A DNA stretch of 64,000 bases from Diorhabda sublineata. Taxonomy: Eukaryota; Arthropoda; Insecta; Coleoptera; Chrysomelidae. Under the pieces are notes generated by a model, which saw only the letters and a list, made by a program, of their open reading frames with translations, searched no databases and had not been told where the DNA came from. Location of the stretch: positions 8,246,001 to 8,310,000 of the forward strand of contig NC_079486.1 in assembly GCF_026230105.1 (NCBI RefSeq), written 5' to 3'. Made by a program: the position numbers and the translations under genes. Every line of letters starts with the position of its first letter. Position 1 is the first letter of the stretch. This document shows positions 45,740 to 56,691 of the stretch, piece after piece.

Positions 45740-46168
45740 TGATCACAACAAGATCAATTATTAAGAATAAATAAATAAACTTGTACAAGGTTAACTTAAT
45801 TTAGAATACAAACAATATTAATCATATTTTGCGACAGACCGAGATTTAGTAAATATCGAATTCGCGATCACCAGGACGTCCGTTCGATCTCACATGCTGC
45901 AGATTTTCCTTTTCCTTATTAATTTTATGATACCCCCATCGTTCCGGGATCCCGACTACGTTGACAACCAAGTGCCTACCTAGACCTAAGCCTACTGCAA
46001 TAAAACAATTTCGTTAAACCTTATTTTACAAAATATTAAAGTAACATTTAAAGTAACCGTACATTTCTTAAAATTATTAAAAATAGAAATATCCTAAAGA
46101 ATATTCTCATCGCTTCTTCAGACATTATTCTTCGACACGGCCATTCTGACAATCATACGCCCCCCTAG
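45740..46168 (-). repeat. Ty3/gypsy 3' LTR with polypurine tract
   Basis: On the minus strand CTAGGGGGGCGTA (46168-46156) is a polypurine tract. It is directly followed by TGATTGTCAGAATGG, a plausible LTR start at 46155. The LTR runs leftwards. Its inner end is not certain; a perfect palindrome GTTGTGATCACAAC at 45736-45749 lies near the likely end. Confidence 0.5.
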
Positions 46169-46480
46169 AAAAACTACATAAGAAAAATTTCAGATCAAAA
46201 GATCGGAAAGTCATCAATCATTATTCCTTATCATTTAATTATCAAACAACATTCACCCTCTACCAATAGACCTTTGCACTATCTCTGGGCTACCCTGTAT
46301 GCCACATACATTATAAAACACATCTTGTAGTTACCACAACTACCTGCCCGCCACATCATCAGCTGCCCATCGCGCACGGACCAAACTAATATTAGCCACT
46401 AATTTAGTTTGCAGTTGCGAATACACACTGATGCATATGTGAAAAATACAAAAACAATTCAGGTCCACGACCTCCAGCCA

Positions 46481-47160
46481 TCAATGCGCCGCGTCATTGG
46501 TGGTCTCTTTTTCTACTATAGTCCCTATTTCAGGACCCGCATCAACAGTCTCTTTGGCACAACTTTCATTGTCCGAGCAAACATCCAAATCACTAGGAAT
46601 ATAATTCTCAGGCATCTTTCTTAACTTATCATGACTATACTGAAAGCTCCTATTATTACCCAAAGACTTTAGTTTGTACCTGTAATAACTAAGTAATTCT
46701 GTTACTACGAATGGACCTCTAAATTTCGTTCGATTACGTTCCTCATTTCTTATCAAAACGTGGTCTCCGATTTTGAATCTATTGACCCTACTAGTACCTG
46801 TAGCTATTAAATGCAAAATAATATTTAAAGATTTACAAAAGTCTTTAAAGTCTTTTCCCGTAAAACATGTTCCTCAATCGGCAATCACACGAGCGGGGAC
46901 TGAAAAAATAAATACTGCAGCCTTTAAAGCTTTGATAACACTATGACTATCAATTTTACCAGTATGATGTAAATAGACATATTTGGTAAAACCATCTTCA
47001 ATAACAGTCACGTATTCCTTAGTTTTATTTTTACCACTCAATTTACCTGTAATATCTATATGCACAATATGCCAAGTTATGCGGGTCTTGGGGATAGGAT
47101 GCAATTCAGCTTGAATTTTACCTGAGTGGGTTTTAGAGAGTTTACAAGTAATATAATTGT
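46481..47160 (-). pseudogene. Ty3/gypsy integrase core and C-terminal domain
   Basis: IVHIDITGKLSGKNKTKEYV (first catalytic Asp) and KAAVFIFSVPARVIAD then a stop in place of the next residue at the second catalytic site (46874), then GTCFTGKDFKDFCKSLNI. About 100 residues are then missing (third catalytic residue), and the frame resumes as INRFKIGDHVLIRNEERNR-like sequence (FKIGDHVLIRNEERNRTKF) and GPFVVTELLSYYRYKL, the C-terminal SH3-like domain. The host-facing tail is acidic (46640-46490). Confidence 0.8.
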
Positions 47161-48480
47161 CAACAAATTTACGTGTACATATTTAGACATACCCTCAACC
47201 CAGTAATATTCATCAAGCGTTTTATCCCAACCCAAGTGCATCACAGACTCATGTACGTGGTTAGTACCGGCTTTAATCTCGTAAGATTTTGAGAGGTCTT
47301 CCGATAGCTCATCACTTTGTAACTTAGTGACTATTTCTGAAATTTCCGAATCGCGCCATTGTTCAGCAAGGAGCCAACCGACCGATAATTCCGCGAGTTT
47401 TACACGTTTCTCTTCAATTTTATTAATTTGCTTTGACAAATCCGGCAAAGGATTTCGATAAAAGCAATCCGCGAGAGCCATGCGATTGCCTTCTCTATAA
47501 ACTATATCGAATTGAAAAGCCCACCATCTATGTACTCTATCGTTAAGGTCAATCTTATTTTGAGAGGACTTTAAAAAGTTGCAATCCCTCACAACGGTAA
47601 ACTGTCGTCCGTGCAAGTAATGCCGAAGGTGTTTTATTGATTATTGATTTAACAACAGCCATAGTTTCGAGTTCATAAGAATGATACCTGAACTCAGCTG
47701 GACTTGTTCTTTTACAGAAATATTCAATAACTTTATTCTAACCATCTACTTTATGCATAAGTATTGCTCCGTACCCATCGGAACTGGCATCGGTATGCAG
47801 TTCTATGGGATAATCCGGGTCAAAAATAATTAAGACGGGTTCATTGGTTAAAATACAAATTACTTATTGTCCATTTTCATGTGCCTCAATCCATTCAATA
47901 TATTTTTTTCCTGAGGTAAGTGCATGTAATGGTTTCATAATTTGTGAAATTTTAGGGACAAATCGTCGAAAGTAAGACGCTAGGCCAAGAAAGTGTCTAA
48001 GCTGGGTAACATTGCTAGAGAATTTATTTTACGAGGGTTTGGACGAACTTCTCCGTCTTTAATTTCATACCCAAGATATGAAACAGATGTTTTAAGGAAA
48101 GAACATTTTGAAAAATTAAATGGAAATCCCGCATCTCTAAGAATTTTTAATACCATTCGATGTTTTTCAAACGCTTCCCCTATTGTAACCGCAATTACTA
48201 ATACATCGTCTAGGTAAACTACTGCGAAAGTATACGCGAGCTCACCTAATGTTTTTAAAATTACTTGTTGAAAAACAGAAGGAGCATTTTTAAGCCCAAA
48301 TGGCATTGTTAAAAATTCAAACTGGCCATCAGGAGTAACAAATGCCGTACGTTCTATAGATTCTGGTTGTATGGGAATCTGATGGAAACCGCTGGCCATA
48401 TCTAAACTGATATAAAATTTTGCTTTTCTAAGTCTCGGTATTTGATCTGAAATAAGCGACAAAGGAAATTTGTCTGCTAT
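47077..48480 (-). pseudogene. Ty3/gypsy reverse transcriptase, RNase H and zinc-binding region (copy B)
   Basis: 48462-47980: PRLRKAKFYISLDMASGFHQ, LTMPFGLKNAPSVFQQVIL and VVYLDDVLVIAV (YLDD intact), through NFSKCSFLKTSVSYLGYEI and the thumb. RNase H pieces follow in shifted frames (47920-47640), then HGRQFTVVRDCNFLKSS, YREGNRMALADCF and an H-H-C-C-like zinc region read as VHESVMHLGWDKTLDEYYWV (47616-47077). The homologous fragment at 31960-33056 lacks the integrase and a stretch of thumb. Confidence 0.85.
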
Positions 48481-49805
48481 TCATTTAAATTATTAAATTA
48501 AAATATTCAAATATCTGTATACATATTACGAACTTTTTGTCCTATAACATAACAAACTCTATCATCTATTTCTAATATTTTCTTTCGCCTGGTTTCACAA
48601 CTACCGACCCTGTTATTATCTTAATCCAAGAAATAGTTGTCCCATATATCGCTTCTACACTAACTTTTGATTTTCCCGAATTGTAGAAAACATAATTTGG
48701 TTCATAATTAGGAAAAGCTGGATATACTGATTGTGTATATACTTTTTCCTTATTAACATCAATTGCATAACACTGGATGCTGTATCTAGTCATGTTAAGC
48801 TGAAAGAGATCAACAGAAAAGAATAATTCAGTCACAGATCTCTCCAACAATATTTGATAAAATTAAAAAAAATATATTTGCCCATTCGAATTTATTTATC
48901 ACATATTGAATACTTTCGTTCTATAAGCCTATTAACCTATTGGTTTAGAGATGTTTCAGAAAAGCTCATGCTACGAATTTTCATCAAGTTTTAAAAATTA
49001 AATTGACTGATATCAACTGATAAATCAATTTAAATAATATACATTTAAATAAATCTATAGTAATAACTAGGTATTATTATTTTCAACTAAAAAGTCTGTT
49101 AGTTTTGATTATTTTACGTATGTTTCAAGTTTCCGGAATTTTCTTATTCCAGTATTGAAATACTTATTTTAACAAATTGCATAAATTATACGATTTTTAT
49201 CAACTATTTTAGTTTGAACGAAGACTATATACAGTACAATATATTCCTTACTTCAAATTGTCTACTGTTAATAGCATAACACTAATATTAACGAACACTT
49301 TGGTTAAATTTACTTACACAAATAATGAACTAATAAAGTAATTATCATAAACAGAAATACTTACTGATAATGATGAATTGTATAGTTAATTCTCAAAGTT
49401 TTTATTCTTATTGGAGTAAAAATAATCAACTTCTCGAATAGAAATCCGGGTCAATTTTAGGTTTATTTGAAGTTGTGTGGGAATTGCCAGGAATACCAGG
49501 GCAATGATTAATAGTACACAGATAAGCACTTAATGTTAAATTCATCATGTTATTTAATATTATATGTATATGTAATATATTATCTATTGAGTAAAACTAC
49601 TTCTCCACTTCAATCAACTTTTAACGTGATTTATTAATGATTATGTGGCTAATGTAGATAAATAATTATGACATTTGCGCTAAAGTAAAAAAATTGTTTT
49701 GCTACGAAACGTTCTTAGAAACATGTGTCTTATATACGGGATAAGAATGAAAATTTGATATTAAAAATAGTAAAACATTTCATAATAAACTTCAAAGCGA
49801 GCATC
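48481..49805. repeat. Segmental duplication B, right part
   Basis: Direct match to 33057-34395 at very high identity. It contains the second copy of the all-beta exon. The match ends at about 49805 (GCGAGCATCT); copy A ends at the same point, where its mariner begins. Confidence 0.8.
48572..48850 (-). CDS. All-beta C-terminal exon, copy B
   Basis: 92 codons, same length and stop as copy A at 33144. Changes are few and mostly conservative (QSVYPAFPNYEPNYVFYNSG against PVFPNY/ISG; KVSVEAIYGTTISWIKIITG). The frame survives although flanking coding exons do not. No in-frame ATG near the beginning; it should be an internal or terminal exon. Confidence 0.45.
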   Translation of the reverse strand: MLERSVTELFFSVDLFQLNMTRYSIQCYAIDVNKEKVYTQSVYPAFPNYEPNYVFYNSGKSKVSVEAIYGTTISWIKIITGSVVVKPGERKY

Positions 49806-50084
49806 TCCAACTGAAATACAAATATCTGCTTGATAACTAAATTACATCCTTTCTTCATGCCATTTTGAAGAATTTTTCTTAATAAGGAGACAACCATTTA
49901 TACCGTACAGTTGTAAGCAATTACACAGAATATTAACAAGACAAAATGGGTCACTTTTTTCTGTTTCTCATATATATTATATCTAGGTAATTTTATTCTA
50001 GTACAATAATTAACTCACTAAAAGTGTGTAGGGATGTAGTGCATTTAGACTTTTAGTGTGGAGAGTTTTTAAATAAATAAGTGT

Positions 50085-50395
50085 TACAATAATTAGATAA
50101 GTGTTTAGTCTTAGGGCTTAGTTTAGTGAATTTGGTGTTAATGTATAAATAAATTGAGTAAACACCATCGTACATATTAAGTCGCGCCACTGACAAAAAC
50201 AGTTAAAATAAATTAGAAAAACATTACAATTTATTCAGTGTTTATTGATAATGGGAAACTTAGCTGCTAGGTGTAGGTATGTATGTAACTAAAATAAAAT
50301 AAACATCTTTTGCTCAAATTTAAGTGTATTTTAATATCCACTTGTCATAGGAAAAATATAAACAGTTACTCGATAAGAATAATAGAATTGATACT
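50085..50395 (-). repeat. Errantivirus LTR fragment (inverted relative of 11.6 kb)
   Basis: Reverse complement of 11598-11917: AATCCAGAAGTAT, then CGAGTAACTGTTTATATTTT, AATAAACACTGAATAAATTG, and on to ACCATCGT and CACCAAATTCACTAAACTA. The likely primer-binding site reads AGTGGCGCGACTT here. No gag follows; after about 50085 the two copies diverge. Confidence 0.6.
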
Positions 50396-50599
50396 TCTGG
50401 ATTGATACAGAAATTATTAATTCTTTCTTCTTTATGAAATAAATATTGCAACGGATCCTCACGGTGCTTTACCATTATCGAAAATATACAGCTTTCATGA
50501 TGTCAAAGGAGAACTAGTTTCAAATCATGGCTTCATATTCTCAAAAATAGATATAATTGTGATTCCAGGAAAGTTTACAGCCCTCCGAAACTATGTGAA

Positions 50600-50876
50600 G
50601 AAATGTATACCGAAAATATATTAAACTGTAACACCAATTTCATCTTGTTTTTTCTACGGTATCTAGGAAACATGTCAGCATACTCTTGGACTTCTGACAT
50701 TGCATACTTCAAATTGGTATTGTCTATATGACCTAGAGATTCATCTAAACAAAAATTGTTTAATATTAGTTGAAGTTTCGCTAAGGCTTCATCTAAATTA
50801 TTATGGAATTTACCAGGAGATGTTTTAGAAACAGATATGGTTGTCATGTTCATTTTTTGCTCGTTGTTTGGGGGTC
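50600..50876 (-). CDS. Dystrophin-family gene, post-tail exon (left copy)
   Basis: It follows an acceptor (TGTTATTTTCAG) and reads PPNNEQKMNMTTISVSKTSP, GKFHNNLDEALAKLQLIL, CLDESLGHIDNTNLKYAMSE and VQEYADMFPRYRRKN. The acceptor phase (two bases completing a codon) fits the donor phase of the tail exon at 63440-63721. The helical LDEALAKLQLIL part suits a C-terminal helix. The 3' limit is uncertain; the frame runs on to 50575. That it belongs with the exon at 51347-51619 is inferred from phase, order and strand. Confidence 0.5.
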
Positions 50877-51346
50877 CTGAAAATAACAGTACATGCTTGT
50901 TTTGAAAATGATGTTTGTTATGTTATAGCTGAATTTTTTGCAAAAAAAATCAATATAACATAGAAGTACACAAAAAGTTATGTTTATCTAATAATTTCAC
51001 TTTGAAGCTATCCTTGTAAGTTTTTCTGTAATTAGTAGTTAAACTAGAACGAAAATAATTTTTCAATCAATAGCATAAGTGTGTAAAATAAACTGTAGAT
51101 GATTGTATAATATTCAACACGTAAACTATTCCAGCGATCGTTTATCAGAAAATAGTAGCAATTTGTATGCATTGTCTTTACAAATTAAACGCCTTGATTG
51201 ACAGTAACCAATTATATTAATACAAATATAATGGTAAGCAGTATTAGTTTTGCTGTAACAGTTATATTGCTAAATTTTGAATAGCAAACAAAATAAATAT
51301 AGAGATGAAACTCATTATATTTCTATAATAATTCATACAATAATGT
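50877..51346. other. Intron-like interval
   Basis: AT-rich, no frames of interest. It separates the two exons of the left dystrophin-family copy. From 51150 on it is part of the inverted-repeat arm. Confidence 0.4.
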
Positions 51347-51990
51347 CCATGTACTAATGTCATCAATGCCGCATGCAGAGCTTTTATCTTCTATAAAATC
51401 TCCGCTTGTATCTTCAGTATCATGAACTCCTTCGTAGTTATCATCGACATTTTCTACAGTTTCAGCACCTGCTATAGGACTCAGTATGTCTATAGATTTC
51501 GTTTCGGTTCGATCTATTTTGTAAGTATTTCTAATAACTGGAGTTGACTCCGCAATGCTTTTCTTAGTTGAAAAGCGAAAAGTGAGATTAGGAGAAACAT
51601 TATTAGAGCTTACACAAATCTAAAAATTTAAAATGTTAAAGTTAACTAGCCCAACTGTAAACTACTGAAAAATTGAAAAATAACTAGTTTTACTGATCAC
51701 TATGTTTACTACCACTATAGCAACACTCATCATTAAGTTATCGAGCCTAAGCTTGTTAACCAGTATGACAGAGAGAAATGTTTTATTGTCAAAAAATTGT
51801 TACAATTTGTACATAAAAGTGACTAAATGTAGATACAAATAAAATTAAATTTCAATATACAGAAAAAACAACAATGAATAACAAAATTAAAGGTAATAAT
51901 TAGTTTATAAGTCCATAGAAAAAATTAAACCAATACGCAGCATGTCCGGACTTTCCAGAAAATATGACCTCAAATTATTTCGGAATGCGA
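51150..51990. repeat. Left arm of large inverted repeat
   Basis: Reverse complement of 63050-63895 with roughly 90% identity and a 20-30 bp insertion near 51950. It contains the tail exon and both its introns in part. The inner end is at CGGAATGCG, directly before the 257-bp satellite. Confidence 0.8.
51347..51619 (-). CDS. Dystrophin-family gene, tail exon (left copy)
   Basis: On the minus strand the exon starts after AAATTTTTAG and reads ICVSSNNVSPNLTFRFSTKK, YKIDRTETKSIDILSPIAGA, VENVDDNYEGVHDTEDTSGD then FIEDKSSACGIDDISTW. The frame is intact where the right copy (63440) has lost one T at SGD and stops. The donor is missing: about 11 bp around ATGGATAGGGGGTAAA are deleted compared with the right copy. 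So this copy could not splice normally either. Confidence 0.6.
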
Positions 51991-52013
51991 AAAAAGAGTT
52001 GATTTCAATAATT

Positions 52014-54030
52014 TCCGTTTCGACAACTTACAATTCTCTTCCACTTTTTGATTAATTTTGTTGAGAAAAAATAATGTCATTAGTGAGCCTTTTTGGATTT
52101 ACCCCTCTCCGTCAAGTCATAGTGAAATGAAACACACTTTCCGGAGATATTATTATGAGGGTGACACATTCAATGGCAGAGCATCGAAGACTTGACTTTT
52201 TTTGCGAAACGTGGCATTGTCGGAATCACATAACGTGTTTCTAAATGACCTACCGAATTCCATCTTCCCTTCACCGTTTCGACAACTAACAATTCTCTCC
52301 CACTTTTTGATTAGTTTGTTGAGAAAGAATAATGTCATTAGTTAGCCTTTTTGGATTTTCCCCTCTCCGTCAAATCATAGTGAAACACTTTCCGAATATT
52401 ATATTATTATGGGAGTGTCACATTCGATGGCAGAGCATCGAAGACTTGACTTTTTTTCACGAAACGTGGCATTGTCGGAATCACAAAACGTGTTTCTAAA
52501 TGACCTACCGAATTCCATCTTCCCTTCACAGTTTCGACAACTAACAATTCTCACCCACTTTTTGATTAGTTTTGTTGGGAAAAAATAATGTCATTAGTGC
52601 GCCTTTTTGGATTTTTCCCTCTCCATCAAGTCATAGTGAAACACACTTTCCGAATATTATATCATTATAGGGGGGACACATTCAATGGCAGAGAATCGAA
52701 GACTTGACTTTTTCTTACGAACAGTGGCATTGTCGGAATCACATAACGTGTTTCTAATTGACCTACCGAATTCCATCTTCCCTTCACCGTTTCGGCAACT
52801 AACAATTCTCTCCCATTTTTGATTAATTTTGTTGAGAAAAAATAATGTCATTAATGAGCCTTTTTGGATTTTCCCCTTTCCGTCAAGTCATAGTGAAACA
52901 CAATTTCCGAATATTATATTATTATGTGATTGACACATTCAATGGCAGAGATTCGAAGACTTGACTTTTTTTTACAAAACGTGGCATTCTCGGAATCGCA
53001 TAAGGCGTTTCCAAATGACCTACCGAATTCCATCTTCCCTTCACCGTTTCGACATCTAACAATTCTCTCCCACTTTTAGATTAGTTTTGTGGAGAAAAAA
53101 TAATGTCATTAGTGAGCCTTTTCGGATTTTCCCTCTCCATCAAGTCATAGTGAAACACACTTTCCGAATATTATATTATTATGGGGGTGACACATTCAAT
53201 GGCAGAGCATCGAAGACTGCATTTTTTTTTACGAAACGTGGCATTGTCGGAATCACATAAAGTGTTTCTAAATGACCTACCGAATTCCATCTTCCCTTCA
53301 CCGTTTTGACAACTAACAATTCTCTCCCACTTTTTGATTAGTTTTGTTGAGAAAAAGCAATGTCATTAGTGAGCCTTTATGTATTTTCCTCTCTCCGTCA
53401 AGTCATAGTGAAACACACTTTCCGAATATCATATTATTTTGGGGGTGACACATTAAATGGCAGAGCATCGAGAACTTGACATTTTTTTAAGAAACGTGGC
53501 ATTGTCGGAATCACATAACGTGTTTTTGAATGACCTACCGAATTCCATCTTCCCTTCAGCGTTTCGACAACTAACAACTATCTCCCTCTTTTTGATTAGT
53601 TTTGTTGAGAAAAAACAATGTCATTAGTGAGCCTTTTTGGATTTTCCCCTCTCCGTCAAGTCATAGTGAAACACACTTTCCGAATATTATATTATTATGA
53701 GGGTGACACATTCGATGGCAGAGCAGCGAGGACTTGACATTTTTTTAAGAAACGTGGCATTGTCGGAATCACATAACGTGTTTCTGAATGACCTACCGAA
53801 TTCCATCTTCCCTTCAGCGTTTCGACAACTAACAACTATCTCCCTCTTTTTGATTAGTTTTGTTGAGAAAAAACAATGTCATTAGTGAGCCTTTATGGAT
53901 TTTCTCCTTTCTGTCAAGTCATAGTGAAACACCCTTCCCGAAGATATTATTATGAGGGTGACACATTCAATGGCAGAGCATCGAAGACTTGACTTTTATT
54001 ACGAAACGTGGCATTGTCGCAATTACATAA
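52014..54030. repeat. Satellite array, ~257-bp unit, about 7.8 copies
   Basis: The landmark ATGTCATTAG occurs at 52074, 52332, 52588, 52845, 53103, 53360, 53618 and 53876, that is every 256-258 bp. Units share GTGACACATTCAATGGCAGA, GAAACGTGGCATTGTCGG, CTACCGAATTCCATCTTCCC and CACTTTTTGATTAGTTTTG. Divergence between units is low. Short frames in both directions (62-64 codons) recur in step with the unit and are not genes. The last unit breaks off inside CATTGTCG and continues as DNA polymerase coding sequence. Confidence 0.95.
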
Positions 54031-55004
54031 CGCTTTATCCTTGTGTTTGTAAGTATGGAAAGTTTCCTATCGGACATCCGAAAATTTACATTAATAAGGA
54101 ATGTTCTTCAATAGATATTTCTAGTATTAGTGGCCTCATTAAATGTAAAATTCTTCCCCCTCATCAATTGTTCCACCCCGTTTTACAGATGAAAATGAAT
54201 AACAAGTTAATGTTCGTTCTTTGTGGTGTGTGTGGGGAAAATCTCAATTCAGGAGAATGTCTACATTCAGATGAAGAGCGTTCGTTAACGGGTACTTGGA
54301 TGATTGAAGAGGTGAAATACAAACTATTTTTGAAATTTGGTCATATGAGACAATTCAGACTGGAAAGGATGTAACAGGATTGTTTACCGAAATGATGTAC
54401 AAATTTATTAAAATTAAGCAAGAGTCCTCCGACTGGCCGAAAAATTGTCGTATACAGAAGGAAAAAGATAATTATGTAGAAAGATTTTTACAAAGGGAAG
54501 ATATTCAGTTGGAATTTGATAAAATTTGTAATAACCCGTGTTTGCGGTTCCCTGGCTCAACTTATGCTAAATTCATTTTGGGGTAAGTTTGGTCAGCGTG
54601 AGAATCAACTAAAGACAACAATTGTTAATCAACCTGTTGAATTCTTCTCTATGATGACTAATCCTTTAATAAATGTAAACACAATTCTACCGATAAATGA
54701 AGATACTTTAATTGTTAGATGGGAATTTGTGTCTGGGAGTCCGAAAAACTATGCTTATAAGACCTGTTCAGGTGATGTTGTATGCAAAGTTAAAGGTATA
54801 TCCCTTTCTTATTCTGCAGCTCAACAGATAAATTTCGATTCTATAAGGGAAATGGTAATAAACGATTTGGCTCCTATAAGCGTAGCTTCGAGGCCAATTA
54901 GACGAACCAAAGAGCATGAAGTGGTGACTTGTGATTGTACAAAAATATATCGGTCTAACTCGACAAAGAGAAAGTTTCTTCCCGATCACAGTTCTGTTCC
55001 TTAA
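54031..55004 (+). pseudogene. Protein-primed DNA polymerase B (Polinton/Maverick-type) remnant
   Basis: It begins LYPCVCKYGKFPIGHPKIYI, the SLYP-type motif A context of family-B polymerases. LIKCKILPPHQLFHPVLQMK, then CGVCGENLNSGECLHSDEER and RSLTGTWMIEEV follow (54060-54330). After a frameshift: LFTEMMYKFIKIKQESSDWP, then in a third frame SLAQLMLNSFWGKFGQREN (motif B). Near 54753 a deletion joins this to GDVVCKVKGISLSYSAAQQI, skipping the segment with the catalytic TDS motif. The end reads RTKEHEVVTCDCTKIYRSNS. In Polintons the enzyme copies the element; this one is dead. Confidence 0.85.
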
Positions 55005-55354
55005 GAATTCAAAAAACTGAAATTTTTTTTTGTAACATTTTATAAATGTAAGACGTACAAAATAAGATGATAATTCAAAACATGAATAATGATCTGATAG
55101 TGGTGGTGATAACACAAAAAAAGATCCGTTTGAATTAATTTTGAAAAAAATAGGTATTGCCTCTTTTTAAAAACTGAAAAATTTTTTTGTTGTTTTATTC
55201 CAAAATAATTTTATAAATGAATAATAGATTCAAAAAACACAGATAATGAACTACATTTGGTGGCGGATGCCTCTTTTTTTTGTAAAATAAAGTAACCGTA
55301 ATAACATTTTGAGGTAACTTAAAAAAATATTAGAGTCTTGAACCAAAAATTCCT

Positions 55355-55780
55355 TATAAAATTTGATTTGAGGTAACTAGTATGCAAATATTAGAGCCTC
55401 GAGCCAAAATTCCGAACCAAATTGAAATAATTTTTGAGGTAGCCCATTCCACAGTTGGAGCCTTGAAAATATATGAAAACCTTGAAAATAATTATTTTTG
55501 AGGTAACCAATTACAAATAGTTGGAGCCTTAATATAATAATTATTCCAAAACCAAAATCCTTTATAAAATTTGATTTGAGGTAGCTAGCATGGAAATATT
55601 AGTGCCTTGAACCAAAATTCCTAACCAAATTAAAATAATTTTTGAGGTAGCCAATTGCACAGTTGGAGCCTTGAAAATATATGAGAACCTTGAAAATAAT
55701 TAATTTTTGAGGTAGCCAATTACAAATAGTTGAAGCCTTAATATAATAATTATTCCAAAACATTTTTAAGGTAACCGATG
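55355..55780. repeat. Two 208-bp tandem repeats
   Basis: TATAAAATTTGATTTGAGGT starts at 55355 and again at 55563. Each unit contains sub-repeats of TTTTTGAGGTAACC/GCC, CAATTACAAATAGTTG and GGAGCCTT about 65-70 bp apart. Half-units extend both sides (55300-55355; 55780-55800). Confidence 0.8.
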
Positions 55781-55799
55781 TATAAATTGGAGTCTTAAG

Positions 55800-56690
55800 A
55801 ACAAAAACAAAAAAAATCATTACTAACTGTCTACCCTTAGTAAAATAACCTTTCCTGGCGAACAAGATCTGTACCTGCTCGTTGGTGTTCGCTGCATAAG
55901 GAAGTAAAGGCCCGAGTACTGAACAGACCCTCACCCTTAATAGTAAAAAGAAAACTTACTCAGTTTTTGAGGAAAAGCCACATTTGTTTTTTGTCTTATT
56001 CGAATATGGTTTGAGGGAAATTCATTTTTCATCTGTAGTTCCTCTCTCTTATTTTCTTTTTCGAATAACTAAAATTTTAAAAAATGAGTTATTACCATTT
56101 AAGTTCATTTTTATATATGAAGTCTGAAGAATAATGCGTTTAAGTTTCGAGTATAATTATTTTTTAACGAAAAAACCTAAATTATTGTTTTGAATTCTCA
56201 ACGTAAAAATGTAAATTATTATTTCTACAATAACTGCTCCTATTTCATTATAAAATTCAATCAAATCATAAAAGGTTTTATGATTATTTTAGTGAGAGAG
56301 AGCGTTTCTATATTCTATTTGATCAAGAATATATTACTATAAATCAATCTCTAAATAACTTACCTATTTCCCTGATTTTACACACAAATAAATTTTTATA
56401 TTTTGATTCACTTTTTGCCAACGAACGAATATTAACACCCACAAAAGTGAAAAGTTCTATATCCTATGTATTATATCACACACATGATGAGGCTTCTTGA
56501 TAACGCTGACATGATATCATATAGTATCAAAAATATACGAGGTATTTTAAAATTAAAAAAATAACATAAATTTTAATCATGGTTTTTATGTATATTAATA
56601 TGATTCATGTATTCCAGAAAAAGAAATGGGGTAAATGATTCATGTGCCTAGAGAGATCTTATGAAAATTAAATATTTTTACTATTTTTAT
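55800..56690. other. No gene recognised
   Basis: AT-rich. The minus frame at 55599-55934 overlaps the tandem repeats and has no motif. Nothing supported. Confidence 0.5.
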
Positions 56691-56691
56691 A

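Noticed and set aside
50433..50624. Plus-strand frame EINIATDPHGALPLSKIYSF, looking like a real exon
   Set aside because: No ATG in frame, and no AG acceptor between the upstream stop at 50418 and the start of the frame. I recognise no family; it overlaps the end of the minus-strand frame. Left unannotated, but a protein search would be worthwhile.
52153..52851. Minus-strand frames in the satellite (MTLFFLNKLIKKWERIVSCR)
   Set aside because: Same reason: periodic with the satellite and not conserved in length.
53697..53885. 62-codon frame in the satellite (MRVTHSMAEQRGLDIFLRN)
   Set aside because: It recurs once per 257-bp unit with stops in other units, so it is a by-product of the repeat.
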